Shown in pieces: positions 25,415 to 35,002 of a stretch of 64,000 nt of DNA. A program made the position numbers and the translations under genes. The first letter of the stretch is position 1, and each line of letters opens with the position of its first letter. The notes beneath the pieces are model-generated. The model had not been told where the DNA came from, did not search any database, and saw only the letters and a list, made by a program, of their open reading frames with translations. Source of the DNA: CAYPTY01 sp964413935 (GTDB taxonomy: Bacteria > Bacteroidota > Rhodothermia > Balneolales > Balneolaceae); contig CAYPTY010000001.1 in assembly GCA_964413935.1 (NCBI GenBank), positions 164,948 through 228,947 on the forward strand, given 5' to 3'.

Positions 25415-26776
25415 TCAGCGGTTACTGATCATCCATTCTTTGGCAACGAGAAAGGCCATCTCCAGGCTTTGCTCATAATTGAGTCGCGGATCGCAGAATG
25501 ATTCATAATTCTGATTGAGTCCGTCTTCGTTCAGGCCTTTGGCTCCACCCACGCATTCGGTTACATTATCACCTGTGAGCTCAAGGTGTACGCCACCCAG
25601 ATAGGTGCCTTCTGCCCGGTGAATGGCGAAGGAGGATCGGATTTCATCCATAATATGATCGAAATTCCGGGTTTTGATATTGCTACCGGTTGAAAAAGTA
25701 TTGCCGTGCATGGGATCGGCCGACCACACCACCTCTTTACCTTCTCGCTGTATAGCCTGAATAATCGGCGGCAATTCTTCTTCAATCCGATCTTTTCCAA
25801 AACGGGTAATGAGCACAATCTTGCCTTTTTCATTCTTGGGATTAAGCCTGTCAATCAGCTTAAGGGTTTCATCTGCATCGATGGGTGGCCCGACTTTTAT
25901 TCCGATGGGATTTTCTATCCCGCTCAGAAATTCGACATGTGCTCCGTCCAGGTTACGGGTTCGATTGCCCACCCATACCATATGGGCGCTTAAATTATAG
26001 AAGCCCTCTTTGCGGGGCACTTTACGGGTTTGTGCCGAATCATAATAAAGATTCAGTGCCTCGTGTGAGGTGTAGAGGTCAACCCGGTTCATGGTGAGTG
26101 AAGAATTGGGCATCACTGCATCAACCAGTCGAACAGCTTTGGTGATGGAGTTCACCATCACTTCGTATTCATTGTAGTACTTGTTGTTCTGCATGAAGTC
26201 CAGTTCCCACTGTTCCGGATGGTGAAGGTCTGCAAATCCTTCGTCAGCAAGGGCTCTGAGAAAATTAATCGTGAGTCCGGCTTTGTGGTAGCCCTCAACC
26301 AGACGATTCGGATCCGGAGTGCGGGCTTCTCTGTTTGCTTCGAATCGGTTGATCAGGTCTCCCCGGTAATTGGGAATTTCCTGTCCGTTTACCTGCTCGG
26401 TATCTTTGGATCGTGGCTTTGCATACTGCCCCGCAATGCGACCCACCCGGGTAACCGGTATGCCCATTTCGTGGATGAGTATGAAGCTCATCTGCAGCAT
26501 TACCTTAAGCATGTTTACGATTTTGGGTGACCTGCAGCTTTCGAAGGTCTCCGCACAATCACCGCCATGCAGCAAAAACTGCTTGCCATCCCCTACGTCG
26601 GCAAGTTTAGCTTTCAATGCTTCAATTTCCCAGCTGGTGACCAGTGGTGGCAAGTTCTGTAATTCATCAAAAGCAGCATTCAGTTTCTCCTTATCAGGGT
26701 AGGAAGGAAGTTGCTGTATGGATTTATCCATCCAGGAAACAGGTGACCAAAGGCCTTGCAGATGGGTCTGGGGCAT
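25415..26776 (-). CDS. Class II 3-deoxy-7-phosphoheptulonate (DAHP) synthase
   Basis: The 453-residue cytoplasmic enzyme condenses phosphoenolpyruvate and erythrose 4-phosphate, the first step of the shikimate pathway. It is the plant/mycobacterial-type class II form, not the AroF/G/H class I form, shown by the PLVTSWEIEALKAKLADVG opening, LLHGGDCAETFESC, RVGRIAGQYAKPRS, HMVWVGNRTRNLDGAHVEFL, NPIGIKVGP, VVWSADPMHGNTF and GGVHLELTGDNVTEC. The metal-binding cysteine in GGDCAETF, the histidine in DPMHGN and later Glu/Asp ligands are in place. Length is typical for class II. It is divergent from the cyclase gene at 26917 across a 140-base shared promoter region. No other aro gene is near. Confidence 0.97.
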   Translation of the reverse strand: MPQTHLQGLWSPVSWMDKSIQQLPSYPDKEKLNAAFDELQNLPPLVTSWEIEALKAKLADVGDGKQFLLHGGDCAETFESCRSPKIVNMLKVMLQMSFILIHEMGIPVTRVGRIAGQYAKPRSKDTEQVNGQEIPNYRGDLINRFEANREARTPDPNRLVEGYHKAGLTINFLRALADEGFADLHHPEQWELDFMQNNKYYNEYEVMVNSITKAVRLVDAVMPNSSLTMNRVDLYTSHEALNLYYDSAQTRKVPRKEGFYNLSAHMVWVGNRTRNLDGAHVEFLSGIENPIGIKVGPPIDADETLKLIDRLNPKNEKGKIVLITRFGKDRIEEELPPIIQAIQREGKEVVWSADPMHGNTFSTGSNIKTRNFDHIMDEIRSSFAIHRAEGTYLGGVHLELTGDNVTECVGGAKGLNEDGLNQNYESFCDPRLNYEQSLEMAFLVAKEWMISNR

Positions 26777-26916
26777 TAGATTAGATTCTTATAAATAATT
26801 ATATATTCTTGTAATCTTCGGGGGATTAAAAAGTCAGTTTAGTATACTTGCAACGGATTCCAAACAAAGATGAGTCCAAACAGAGTACTTAAACTGTTAA
26901 AATCTCGGTCAAAGAT
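26777..26916. promoter_or_regulatory. Divergent promoter region (DAHP synthase / cyclase)
   Basis: A 140-base AT-rich spacer lies between divergent starts. On the minus strand a TATAAT-like box (AATATATAATTA) is close to the DAHP synthase start; on the plus strand TTAGTATACTTGC precedes the cyclase. Boxes are tentative. Confidence 0.35.
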
Positions 26917-28218
26917 ATGGTAAGTATGCTTAAGTATAAAGCAAGCGTATTGGTGGTGGACGATGATCCGGCGCTGGTTACCCTTACTCGTCATAAACTC
27001 ATCCAAAAAGGCTATGAGGTGCTCACAGCACAAAATGGTAAGGATGCGCTCGCCATTGTGAACTCCGAATATCCGGATCTCATCATTTCAGATGTGGAAA
27101 TGCCAGGACTTGATGGACTTGAGCTCTGCAAGATCATTAAAGAAGATCCTAAATTGACCACCATCCCCTTCATGCTGGTTACATCCTATGCCAACACAGA
27201 AAACATTCTACATGGTATAGAAGCGGGTGCTGATAATTATATTACTAAGCCATACGATGATGAAACACTCTTCATGAAAGTGGAGGAACTGCTTAGTAAT
27301 CCACCGGTGCCCCTTGCAAACAGCGGAACTCAGGAGGTATTGGTTGAAGGTGAAACCTACACCATTCGCAATGAGCCTGCACACCTCATCAATCTGCTGA
27401 TTTCAGCCTATAAAAATGCACTGGCCCAGAATATTCGCATGGAAAAAACCCACGCGGAGATGAATGCCATGAATCTGGAACTGGAGTTAACCAAAAAAGA
27501 GCATGAAGAACTGCTTCAGAACATCTTTCCGGAGAAAGTGGCTAAAAGCCTGCTGGCCTACGGTAATGTGCAGCCGGAGCGCTATGAGGATGTGACAATC
27601 CTGTTTACCGATTTCGATGGATTTACCACAGTAGTACCAACCATCAGTCCGGAAGAACTGATCGAAAGCCTCAGTTTCTACTTTGACAACTTTGACATCA
27701 TCAGTACAGATAATAAAATGCTGAAGATCAAAACCATTGGCGACAGCTATATGGCAGCCGGTGGTATCCCCGAACGCAATGTGACGCATCCCATCGATAC
27801 CGTACTCACGGCATTACAGTTACTTCAGTTCGTGCAGTTTCAGCAGAATCGCACCTCCAAGAATATTCCCTACTGGCCTATACGAATCGGTATTCATACC
27901 GGTGAAGCTGTTGTAGGAGTGATCGGAAAGCAGCGCTTTGCCTACGATATCTGGGGAAATGCCGTTAATATTGCATCTCGGATGGAAGAATACGGACAAT
28001 CGGGTGAGATTAATATCAGCCAGAGTACCTATGACAGGGTTCATCATTTCTTTGACTGCGAAGCCAGAGGTGAAATTGAGGTCAAGAATATGGGCAAGAT
28101 TCCCATGTACTTTGTGAAACGGATAAAGCAGGAATTCTCAGAAGATGAAGACGGATTTGCTCCCAATAAACTCTTCATCCGGGAATACAATGTGATAACA
28201 CGTTCACAAAACGACTGA
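26917..28218 (+). CDS. Response regulator fused to class III adenylate cyclase
   Basis: Residues ~8-127 form a CheY-like receiver with acidic pair D15-D17, phospho-acceptor D59 (IISDVEMPG) and the late lysine in ITKPYDD. A linker with a coiled segment (~160-205) leads to a class III nucleotide cyclase domain (~223-400). Metal ligands are D232 (FTDFDGFT) and D276 (KTIGDSY). The base-choosing residues are K272 and D344 (AYDIWGNAVN), which point to ATP (cyclic AMP), not GTP. N351 and R355 supply the transition-state pair. The protein should make cAMP under control of receiver phosphorylation. No sensor kinase gene is adjacent, so the kinase is elsewhere. An ATG nine bases later is an alternative start. 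Confidence 0.93.
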   Translation: MVSMLKYKASVLVVDDDPALVTLTRHKLIQKGYEVLTAQNGKDALAIVNSEYPDLIISDVEMPGLDGLELCKIIKEDPKLTTIPFMLVTSYANTENILHGIEAGADNYITKPYDDETLFMKVEELLSNPPVPLANSGTQEVLVEGETYTIRNEPAHLINLLISAYKNALAQNIRMEKTHAEMNAMNLELELTKKEHEELLQNIFPEKVAKSLLAYGNVQPERYEDVTILFTDFDGFTTVVPTISPEELIESLSFYFDNFDIISTDNKMLKIKTIGDSYMAAGGIPERNVTHPIDTVLTALQLLQFVQFQQNRTSKNIPYWPIRIGIHTGEAVVGVIGKQRFAYDIWGNAVNIASRMEEYGQSGEINISQSTYDRVHHFFDCEARGEIEVKNMGKIPMYFVKRIKQEFSEDEDGFAPNKLFIREYNVITRSQND

Positions 28219-28303
28219 TTTTTTTATTCGGAAACGAATCAGACTCTTCACGCATTATTTTTATCTTACGGCTTCCCCAAAATTTTAGCTGCACTGAAGA
28301 GTC

Positions 28304-31162
28304 TTGCATCAGGAAATCATAATCCGCGGAGCGCGGGAACACAACCTTAAAAATCTTGACCTGAACATCCCACGTGACCAGTTTGTGGTCATAACTGGCT
28401 TGTCCGGCTCCGGTAAATCTTCCCTGGCCTTTGATACCATCTACGCCGAGGGACAGCGCAGATTCCTGGAATCGCTCTCAGCCTACGCCCGCCAGTTTTT
28501 AGGAATGATGGAAAGGCCGGAGGTTGATTTTATTGACGGACTTTCTCCGGTGATCTCCATCGACCAGAAAACAACCAACCGAAATCCCCGATCAACCGTC
28601 GGCACCGTGACCGAAATCTATGACTTTCTGAGGCTGCTTTACGCCAGGGTCGGAATTCCCTACTCCTACCTGAGCGGCAATGAAATGAAGAAGCAATCGG
28701 CCGATGAAGTGGTGGAAAATATCCTGAGCTTGCCCAAAGGCACCAAAGCTTACTGCCTGGCTCCTGTAGTCCGCGGAAGAAAAGGCCATTACCGAGAGCT
28801 TTTTGAACAAACCCAGAAGCAGGGTTTCCTGACCGCCCGTGTAGACGGCGAATATATTGACCTCGAAAAAGATTTTAAAGTCGATCGGTACAAAACACAC
28901 AACATCGAAGTTGTGGTTGACCGCTTTGTGGTTAGTCCAAGCAGTGAAAAACGCATCGCAGAAAGCGTGAGGCTGGCCCTCGAAATGGCCGATGGCAACG
29001 TGATTCTGTCCATACAGAACGAAGATAAAAGCTTTACCGACCGACTCTATTCACAAAAGCTGTTCGACTCGGTAAGCGGCCTGGCTTATGAAGATCCCGC
29101 ACCCAATCTTTTCTCCTTTAACTCACCCTATGGAGCCTGTAAAGAGTGCAACGGAATCGGATATCGCTATGATGTGGATTTTGATCTCATCGCTCCGAAC
29201 AAAAAGCAGTCCGTGAATGATGGCGGAATTCGTTTCCTGGGTGAGCCCAGGGATATTTTCATGTTCAAGCAGCTGAAAGCAGTACTGGACAGCATCGGGC
29301 TGGATTTTGACACTCCAATCAAAGATTACCCGGATGAAGCTGTTGAGCTGCTCATGTACGGTGGTGGTGATAAGAAGTATGAGGTGAGTTATGATTTCAA
29401 GAACGATGCCGTCACCTACAAACATAAGTATTCAGGACTCAGAAATATCATTATAGAGCAGTATGAGCAGTCCAAATCAGCTAAAGTTCGCGACAAAGCC
29501 AAAGCTTATATGACCAAGGTTAAATGTCCTGAATGCGATGGCGGTCGGCTGAATAAAGAAGCTTTATCCTATAAAATTGATGCTCGAAATATCCATGACC
29601 TAGTTAAAATGGATATTCAGGAGCTTCGGGATACCCTTTATTCCTTAAAACTGTCCGAAAGGCAGCAAATCATTGGCGGACAAGTACTCAAAGAGGTTCG
29701 GGATCGGCTGGATTTTCTGCTGAATGTCGGGTTGAATTATCTCTCATTAGACCGGGAAGCTCAGACACTAAGTGGTGGTGAGGCCCAGCGAATTCGCCTT
29801 GCTACCCAGATCGGAACCCAGCTTGTCGGAGTGTTATACATCCTGGATGAGCCCAGTATCGGGCTGCATCAGCGGGATAACATCAAACTGATTCGTTCGC
29901 TGGAAACACTAAGAGATCTGGGGAACAGTGTGATTGTGGTGGAACACGATCGCGAAACCATTGAACATGCTGATTACGTGATTGACCTTGGACCGGGAGC
30001 CGGTGACTTTGGGGGGAAAATTATATCTGCAGGCAAGCCCGGTGAACTTAAACAGGACTCCATGACGGCCAAATTCCTCCGTGATGAGGAAGTCATTGAC
30101 TTTCCGGAAGAGCGCCGAAAGGGGAACGGTAAAAGCATCAGCCTCAAAAACGCACGCGGGCATAACCTCAAAAATATTGATCTGGAGGTACCGCTGGGAA
30201 CCTTCATATGTGTGACTGGTGTGAGTGGCAGTGGCAAATCATCTCTGATCAATCAGACGCTGGTTCCTATCCTTTCCAATTATTTTTACAAGTCCAAAAC
30301 GGTTCCCCTCACTTTTGATGAGGTTGAAGGCCTAGACAATGTGGACAAGGTAATCTCCATCGATCAGTCGCCCATCGGCAGAACCCCAAGATCCAATCCG
30401 GGAACCTACACCAAAGCCTTTGACCATATCCGTGCCCTGTTTGCTGAATTGCCGGAATCCAAAATCCGGGGCTATGACCGGGGTCGTTTTTCCTTCAATG
30501 TTAAAGGCGGAAGGTGTGAGACTTGTCAGGGGGATGGAGTGCGAAAAATTGAGATGAATTTCCTCCCGGATGTGTACGTGAACTGTGAAACCTGTAATGG
30601 CAAGCGATACAACCGGGAGACGCTTGAAATCTATTATAAGGGCAAAAACATTTCAGAAGTACTGGATATGCCCATCAGTGAGGGTGTGGAATTCTTCGAC
30701 AGCATTCCCAGTATCCAACGCATATTGAGTACGCTCAATGCCGTTGGACTGGGTTATCTAACTCTGGGTCAGTCCAGTACCACACTTTCAGGGGGCGAGG
30801 CTCAGCGTATCAAACTGGCCCGGGAACTCTCAAAAATCGGCACCGGCGACACCATCTACATCATGGACGAACCCACAACGGGATTGCATTTCCAGGATGT
30901 ACGCATGCTGGTGGACGTGATTCAGCGTTTGGTAGACAAAGGAAACACGGTTATTGTGATTGAACATAATCTGGATCTGATCAAAGCAGCTGATCATATT
31001 ATCGATCTGGGGCCTGAAGGGGGCTCCGGTGGTGGTAAGATACTTGGAACGGGTACACCGGAGGAAATCACAGGCATTGAAGCATCGCATACCGGCCGTT
31101 TCCTGAAAGAGGAGTTTTCCCGCCTCGAAAAAAGAGCTTCAAACAAAATGGAAATTGAATAA
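28304..31162 (+). CDS. uvrA: UvrABC excinuclease subunit A
   Basis: UvrA (952 residues) is the damage-recognition ATPase of nucleotide excision repair, acting as a dimer on DNA. It has two ABC modules: Walker A GLSGSGKSS near 32-40 and GVSGSGKSS near 639-647, signatures TLSGGEAQRIRLATQIG and TLSGGEAQRIKLARELS, and Walker B YILDEPSIGLH and YIMDEPTTGLH. The zinc-binding cysteines appear as CKECNGIGY (about 283), CPECDGGRL and the pair CETCQGDGV/CETCNGKRY. The start is TTG at 28304 (MHQEIIIRGAREHNLKNL) because no ATG precedes the conserved opening. The following small gene starts 24 bases after the stop and may share the transcript. Confidence 0.98.
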   Translation: MHQEIIIRGAREHNLKNLDLNIPRDQFVVITGLSGSGKSSLAFDTIYAEGQRRFLESLSAYARQFLGMMERPEVDFIDGLSPVISIDQKTTNRNPRSTVGTVTEIYDFLRLLYARVGIPYSYLSGNEMKKQSADEVVENILSLPKGTKAYCLAPVVRGRKGHYRELFEQTQKQGFLTARVDGEYIDLEKDFKVDRYKTHNIEVVVDRFVVSPSSEKRIAESVRLALEMADGNVILSIQNEDKSFTDRLYSQKLFDSVSGLAYEDPAPNLFSFNSPYGACKECNGIGYRYDVDFDLIAPNKKQSVNDGGIRFLGEPRDIFMFKQLKAVLDSIGLDFDTPIKDYPDEAVELLMYGGGDKKYEVSYDFKNDAVTYKHKYSGLRNIIIEQYEQSKSAKVRDKAKAYMTKVKCPECDGGRLNKEALSYKIDARNIHDLVKMDIQELRDTLYSLKLSERQQIIGGQVLKEVRDRLDFLLNVGLNYLSLDREAQTLSGGEAQRIRLATQIGTQLVGVLYILDEPSIGLHQRDNIKLIRSLETLRDLGNSVIVVEHDRETIEHADYVIDLGPGAGDFGGKIISAGKPGELKQDSMTAKFLRDEEVIDFPEERRKGNGKSISLKNARGHNLKNIDLEVPLGTFICVTGVSGSGKSSLINQTLVPILSNYFYKSKTVPLTFDEVEGLDNVDKVISIDQSPIGRTPRSNPGTYTKAFDHIRALFAELPESKIRGYDRGRFSFNVKGGRCETCQGDGVRKIEMNFLPDVYVNCETCNGKRYNRETLEIYYKGKNISEVLDMPISEGVEFFDSIPSIQRILSTLNAVGLGYLTLGQSSTTLSGGEAQRIKLARELSKIGTGDTIYIMDEPTTGLHFQDVRMLVDVIQRLVDKGNTVIVIEHNLDLIKAADHIIDLGPEGGSGGGKILGTGTPEEITGIEASHTGRFLKEEFSRLEKRASNKMEIE

Positions 31163-31186
31163 ACAGGCTTGTTATCTTCCCGGTCT

Positions 31187-31735
31187 GTGAAATTTTTCAG
31201 ATTACATAAAACCCGCCGCTTTGCGGTACTCACACTAATACTTGGTTTCACCCTGTATCTGTGGAAACCGGTTAGTGCAAAGCAGAGTCATGCCGAGTTC
31301 AGCAACTGGCTGGAATCCTTTGTCAAGAATCAGGATGACCGGAATCTGCATCAGAAGCTGGATAAACTTTCCCGCCACACTGGCGAACTGAGTGAGGTTC
31401 TGGACCTTGCCGCAGGCATCATCAATGACCACAACGAAGACTTTGACCTGCCTTTCAGTAATGAAGACTCTGAAAAACCTGACCTGAAGCAACAACTGAT
31501 CAGCAGCTGGCAACAACAGCAGCAACAGGGTGGAATGAGTGCGGCTTTGCTTACTGATGGAGGTAAAACCCACTCCATCCTCAAGAATGATCTTATCCAT
31601 CTGAAGGGGAATTCTCCTAAAGATTTTAACGGGCATGCATCTGATTTCACAGAAATAAGTGATGCAGAACGTCATCAACATCCTTTTTTAACTCTCTCAC
31701 CGCTGGAAAGCGGAATTGCCATCGGGGCACCGTAG
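31187..31735 (+). CDS. Small exported protein of unknown function downstream of uvrA
   Basis: I do not recognise this 182-residue product. From the GTG at 31187 it has basic residues (KFFRLHKTRRF) and then one hydrophobic segment (AVLTLILGFTLYLW) that ends in VSA, consistent with a signal peptide or anchor. A TTG at 31169 is an alternative start. The remaining ~150 residues are hydrophilic with helical stretches (NWLESFVKNQDDRNLHQKLD), a run of glutamines (WQQQQQQ) and a His/Gly-rich tail. It probably resides in the periplasm. Position suggests co-transcription with uvrA but not a repair role. Confidence 0.6.
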   Translation: MKFFRLHKTRRFAVLTLILGFTLYLWKPVSAKQSHAEFSNWLESFVKNQDDRNLHQKLDKLSRHTGELSEVLDLAAGIINDHNEDFDLPFSNEDSEKPDLKQQLISSWQQQQQQGGMSAALLTDGGKTHSILKNDLIHLKGNSPKDFNGHASDFTEISDAERHQHPFLTLSPLESGIAIGAP

Positions 31736-31810
31736 ATACTCCCCTCCTACCCGATTTTCGCCGCGTTATATGCGGCCAACCAATTTTAAACACAAATCAA
31801 TACTTACATT

Positions 31811-33631
31811 ATGTCTGGAAATGGAACCAAGATTGGCTTCATCGTCGTCTTTTTAGCCATATCGATTTACTATCTGATACCTACCATTCAGTATGGCCTC
31901 GAACAACGGGCCATTGAAGATCTGCCGCCGGCTGAACAGGAACAATACCTTGAAGAAAACCGGCAGAAACTCAGTGATCTGCGTGAAAACATCATCTCAC
32001 TGGGTCTTGACCTACAGGGTGGTATTCATGTTACGCTTGAAGTTGGAACTCCACAGCTGGTTCTTGAGCTGGCCAATGATTCCCGCGATACCCTCCTCGA
32101 AAATGTGGTAAGCGCCGCCCGTGAGCGCGCCATTGAAGAGGGAGGTGACTTTCTTACTGAATTCCAAAACGAATTCCAGAATCGCGATCCAAATGCGAGA
32201 CTGAGCCGTTACTATCGTTCTGATTCCCAGAATATTACCCGTCGCTCTACCAACGAGGAAGTGATGCAGTTTCTGCGCACTCAGCAGCTGGAAGCTGTAA
32301 ACCGTGCCATCGAAATTATCCGTAACCGGGTCGACCGTTTTGGGGTTACCGAGCCTTCCATCGTGAAACAGGGTAATGACCGCATAGTGGTTGAGCTGCC
32401 CGGTATCGAAGACAAAGAGCGGGTACGTAACCTGCTGAAAGGTACCGCCCGACTGGAATTCAGGCTGGCAGCAGATGCAACCGAACTTCAGACAGCCCAG
32501 CAACAGGTATTCGGCTACTTCGATCAAAAAGCAGCCGAACTGGCTGAAGAAGACAGCCTGAATCCGGATGCCGGCATGAACCAGCTGCTTTCCGTGCTGA
32601 TTCCGGCACAGCAAAACCCCTACCTCTTCGGTTATGCAGCAGAGGAAGACACTGCACGGGTTCGTGAGTTACTCAATGATCCTGAAGTTCAGGCACTGAT
32701 GCCCCGAAACACGGAAGTTTTGTGGTCGGCTAATCCCCTTACCTTTGATGATGGAAGCGAGGCTTTTCAGCTCTACGGTGTACGTACACAGGCGGAACTC
32801 ACCGGGGATGTGATCGAAGAAGCAAGTATCGCCTTTGACCCTGCAACCAACGCGCCGGAAGTATCCATGAGCATGAACGCGGAAGGCGCCCGTCGCTGGT
32901 CACTGATTACCGGAGCAAACATCGGTAAGCCGGTTGCCATTGTACTTGACGATTATATCGTTTCCTATCCGAATGTGATCTCAAAAATTTCAGGCGGTAA
33001 TTCCTCCATAACCGGACTGGATGGTATTGAGGAGGCTGAAGATCTGGTGAATATCCTGCTTTCGGGTGCGCTTCCTGCCCCGCTTGATATCATTGCAGAG
33101 CGTACGGTTGGTGCCACGTTGGGACAGGCTTCTATTAAAGCCGGTCTCCAGTCTGTAATTACAGGTCTGGTGATTGTGGCTCTCTTTATGATTGTTTATT
33201 ACCGTGCAGGCGGAGGAATTGCGGATCTCGCATTGGTGGTAAATATCCTGTTCATTCTGGGTATTCTGGCCGCCTTCAAGGCCACGCTTACACTTCCCGG
33301 TATGGCAGGTATCGTACTTACCATCGGTATGGCGGTGGATGCCAACGTACTGATCTTTGACCGCATCCGGGAAGAACAGCGAATGGGTAAAACCTTCCAT
33401 GCATCCATTGAATCAGGCTATGCAAATGCCATGAGCGCCATTCTGGATGCCAACGTTACCACCTTCATCGTGGCCTTCCTACTCTTCAGTTTTGGTTCCG
33501 GTCCGATCAAAGGCTTTGCGGTAACTCTCATGGCCGGTATTGCTTCATCACTGTTCAGCGCGATTGTGATTACCCGCGTGATTGTGGATTACCTCACACG
33601 CAACCGTTCAAAAACAATCAGCTTCGGATAA
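31811..33631 (+). CDS. secD: Protein translocase subunit SecD
   Basis: The 606-residue SecD subunit assists export through SecYEG using the proton gradient. It has an N-terminal helix (about 7-24), a large periplasmic region with the P1 head (LGLDLQGGIHVTLEV, NRVDRFGVTEPSIVKQGNDR, IVVELPGIEDKERV) and the C-terminal block of five transmembrane helices with the conserved VNILFILGILAAF, GMAVDANVLIFDRIREE and GSGPIKGFAVTLM-type motifs. It is followed 29 bases later by secF, the usual partner. The short region upstream (31760-31776) has a GCCGC/GCGGC hairpin with a seven-base loop but no U-run. Confidence 0.98.
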   Translation: MSGNGTKIGFIVVFLAISIYYLIPTIQYGLEQRAIEDLPPAEQEQYLEENRQKLSDLRENIISLGLDLQGGIHVTLEVGTPQLVLELANDSRDTLLENVVSAARERAIEEGGDFLTEFQNEFQNRDPNARLSRYYRSDSQNITRRSTNEEVMQFLRTQQLEAVNRAIEIIRNRVDRFGVTEPSIVKQGNDRIVVELPGIEDKERVRNLLKGTARLEFRLAADATELQTAQQQVFGYFDQKAAELAEEDSLNPDAGMNQLLSVLIPAQQNPYLFGYAAEEDTARVRELLNDPEVQALMPRNTEVLWSANPLTFDDGSEAFQLYGVRTQAELTGDVIEEASIAFDPATNAPEVSMSMNAEGARRWSLITGANIGKPVAIVLDDYIVSYPNVISKISGGNSSITGLDGIEEAEDLVNILLSGALPAPLDIIAERTVGATLGQASIKAGLQSVITGLVIVALFMIVYYRAGGGIADLALVVNILFILGILAAFKATLTLPGMAGIVLTIGMAVDANVLIFDRIREEQRMGKTFHASIESGYANAMSAILDANVTTFIVAFLLFSFGSGPIKGFAVTLMAGIASSLFSAIVITRVIVDYLTRNRSKTISFG

Positions 33632-33660
33632 ACAAGAAATTTTAGATAAAGGAATTCATT

Positions 33661-34572
33661 ATGAGATGGTTCGAAACACCAAATTTTAACTTTGTCGGAT
33701 CCCGGAAAATCGCCTATGTGATTTCCGGAATCCTGCTGCTTGGTTCCATTGCAATCATTGTAACCAAGGGACTTCAATACGGAATTGACTTCAGAGGCGG
33801 GCAGGAAATTGTCCTGAACTTTGAAAATCCGGTAGATGTAACTGAAATCAGAACCGCACTTACGGATCCCCTGGGTTCTGTACCCGAAGTGAAAGAATAC
33901 GGTTCGGAAACTGAGATTCTGGTGCGTACCGATAGTAACCTGGAAGTAGGTGAAATCGAAAGCCTGATCACCTCAGCACTTGCGGAAAGTTTATCAGACA
34001 ATCCGGCAACTATTGAGAAAACCTATGGCATCGGCCCCCGTTTTGCAGAAGATCTCAAGTCGGACGCTGCTCAGGCCATTATTTATTCCATTGCGGCCAT
34101 TTTCCTCTACATCCTGTTGCGCTTCCGTAACTGGAGGTTTTCAACCGGTGCAGTGGCTGCCCTCATTCATGATGTTACCATCACGCTTGGTATCTTCACT
34201 CTCCTTGCTGATTTTGTGGATTTCAACCTGCAAATCGACCAGGCCATCATCGCAGCCTTCCTGACCATTGTAGGTTATTCCCTGAACGATACCGTGGTAG
34301 TATTCGACCGGATCCGGGAAAACTCCCGTATTCATAAGGGTGAAGCGATTGAAACCATGATTAACCGGTCCCTCAATGATACGCTCAGCCGTACTGTAAT
34401 TACTTCCATCACAACCTTGTTTGTGGTAACCGTACTGTTTATTTTCGGCGGTGAGGTGTTGAAAGGCTTATCTTTCGCACTTATAATTGGGGTGATTTTG
34501 GGTACCTACAGTTCGCTCTATGTAGCAAGTGCTCTGGTTGTTGAGCTGGAAACCCGAACAAGAAAATCCTAA
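33661..34572 (+). CDS. secF: Protein translocase subunit SecF
   Basis: This 303-residue SecF has a first transmembrane helix (about 15-33), the GIDFRGGQEIVL motif just after it, a short periplasmic domain and five C-terminal membrane helices with the family marks LIHDVTITLGIFTL, VGYSLNDTVVVFDRIRENSR and NRSLNDTLSRTVITS. SecDF stay separate polypeptides here, unlike the fused secDF of many Bacteroidota. It lies between secD and a STAS-domain gene, whose start is 23 bases after the stop. Confidence 0.98.
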   Translation: MRWFETPNFNFVGSRKIAYVISGILLLGSIAIIVTKGLQYGIDFRGGQEIVLNFENPVDVTEIRTALTDPLGSVPEVKEYGSETEILVRTDSNLEVGEIESLITSALAESLSDNPATIEKTYGIGPRFAEDLKSDAAQAIIYSIAAIFLYILLRFRNWRFSTGAVAALIHDVTITLGIFTLLADFVDFNLQIDQAIIAAFLTIVGYSLNDTVVVFDRIRENSRIHKGEAIETMINRSLNDTLSRTVITSITTLFVVTVLFIFGGEVLKGLSFALIIGVILGTYSSLYVASALVVELETRTRKS

Positions 34573-34594
34573 CAACTTCAACGACGAGGAAATT

Positions 34595-34936
34595 ATGAGC
34601 TTTAATACCAACGAGCGATACAACTGTGTGGTTATCGAATTTAAGGGCAATGTAATGGGTGGCCCTGATGCCGTAAGCCTCAATGAAAAGTTACATGAAC
34701 TGATTGATGCGGGTAAAAACAACATCGTTGTAGATCTCGGAAAAGTGAAGTTCATGAACTCTTCCGGACTGGGAATGCTCATCGGAGCACTCACCACTAT
34801 GAGAAAAGCCGGTGGCGACCTGGTAATTGCCAATGCTACGGATAAAATCGAGAGCCTGCTTATCGTAACTAAGCTGATCACCGTGTTCAAGCACTTCAAG
34901 TCGCAGGAAGAAGCGATTGAATCATTCGGCGAGTAA
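34595..34936 (+). CDS. STAS-domain anti-sigma factor antagonist-like protein
   Basis: The 113-residue cytoplasmic protein is a single STAS domain like SpoIIAA/RsbV. Typical elements are the first strand YNCVVIEFKGNVMGG, the helix with NEKLHELIDAGKNNIVVDL, the phospho-acceptor region KFMNSSGLGMLIGAL with the candidate serine, and VIANATDKIESLLIVTKL. Such proteins release a sigma factor or another partner by binding an anti-sigma kinase. No RsbW-like kinase or phosphatase is adjacent. The ATG at 34595 has a good GAGGAA before it; a longer frame from TTG at 34529 runs into secF and is not likely used. It is followed by a terminator. Confidence 0.9.
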   Translation: MSFNTNERYNCVVIEFKGNVMGGPDAVSLNEKLHELIDAGKNNIVVDLGKVKFMNSSGLGMLIGALTTMRKAGGDLVIANATDKIESLLIVTKLITVFKHFKSQEEAIESFGE

Positions 34937-34962
34937 AACCGGCTCTTAACTAATTCAATTAC

Positions 34963-34990
34963 AGGGTACACCAGGGGTGTGCCCTTTTTT
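34963..34990 (+). terminator. Terminator after secDF-STAS
   Basis: AGGGTACACC and GGTGTGCCCT pair across AGG with one G-U pair, then six T residues. It ends the secD-secF-STAS run. Since purA starts at 35003, 13 bases later, it may also read into the purA leader. Confidence 0.8.
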
Positions 34991-35002
34991 ATTGCTCATT
35001 TT

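Noticed and set aside
34529..34594. Longer STAS frame starting inside secF
   Set aside because: The added residues come from the secF end in another frame and the ATG at 34595 has a proper Shine-Dalgarno and starts the domain.
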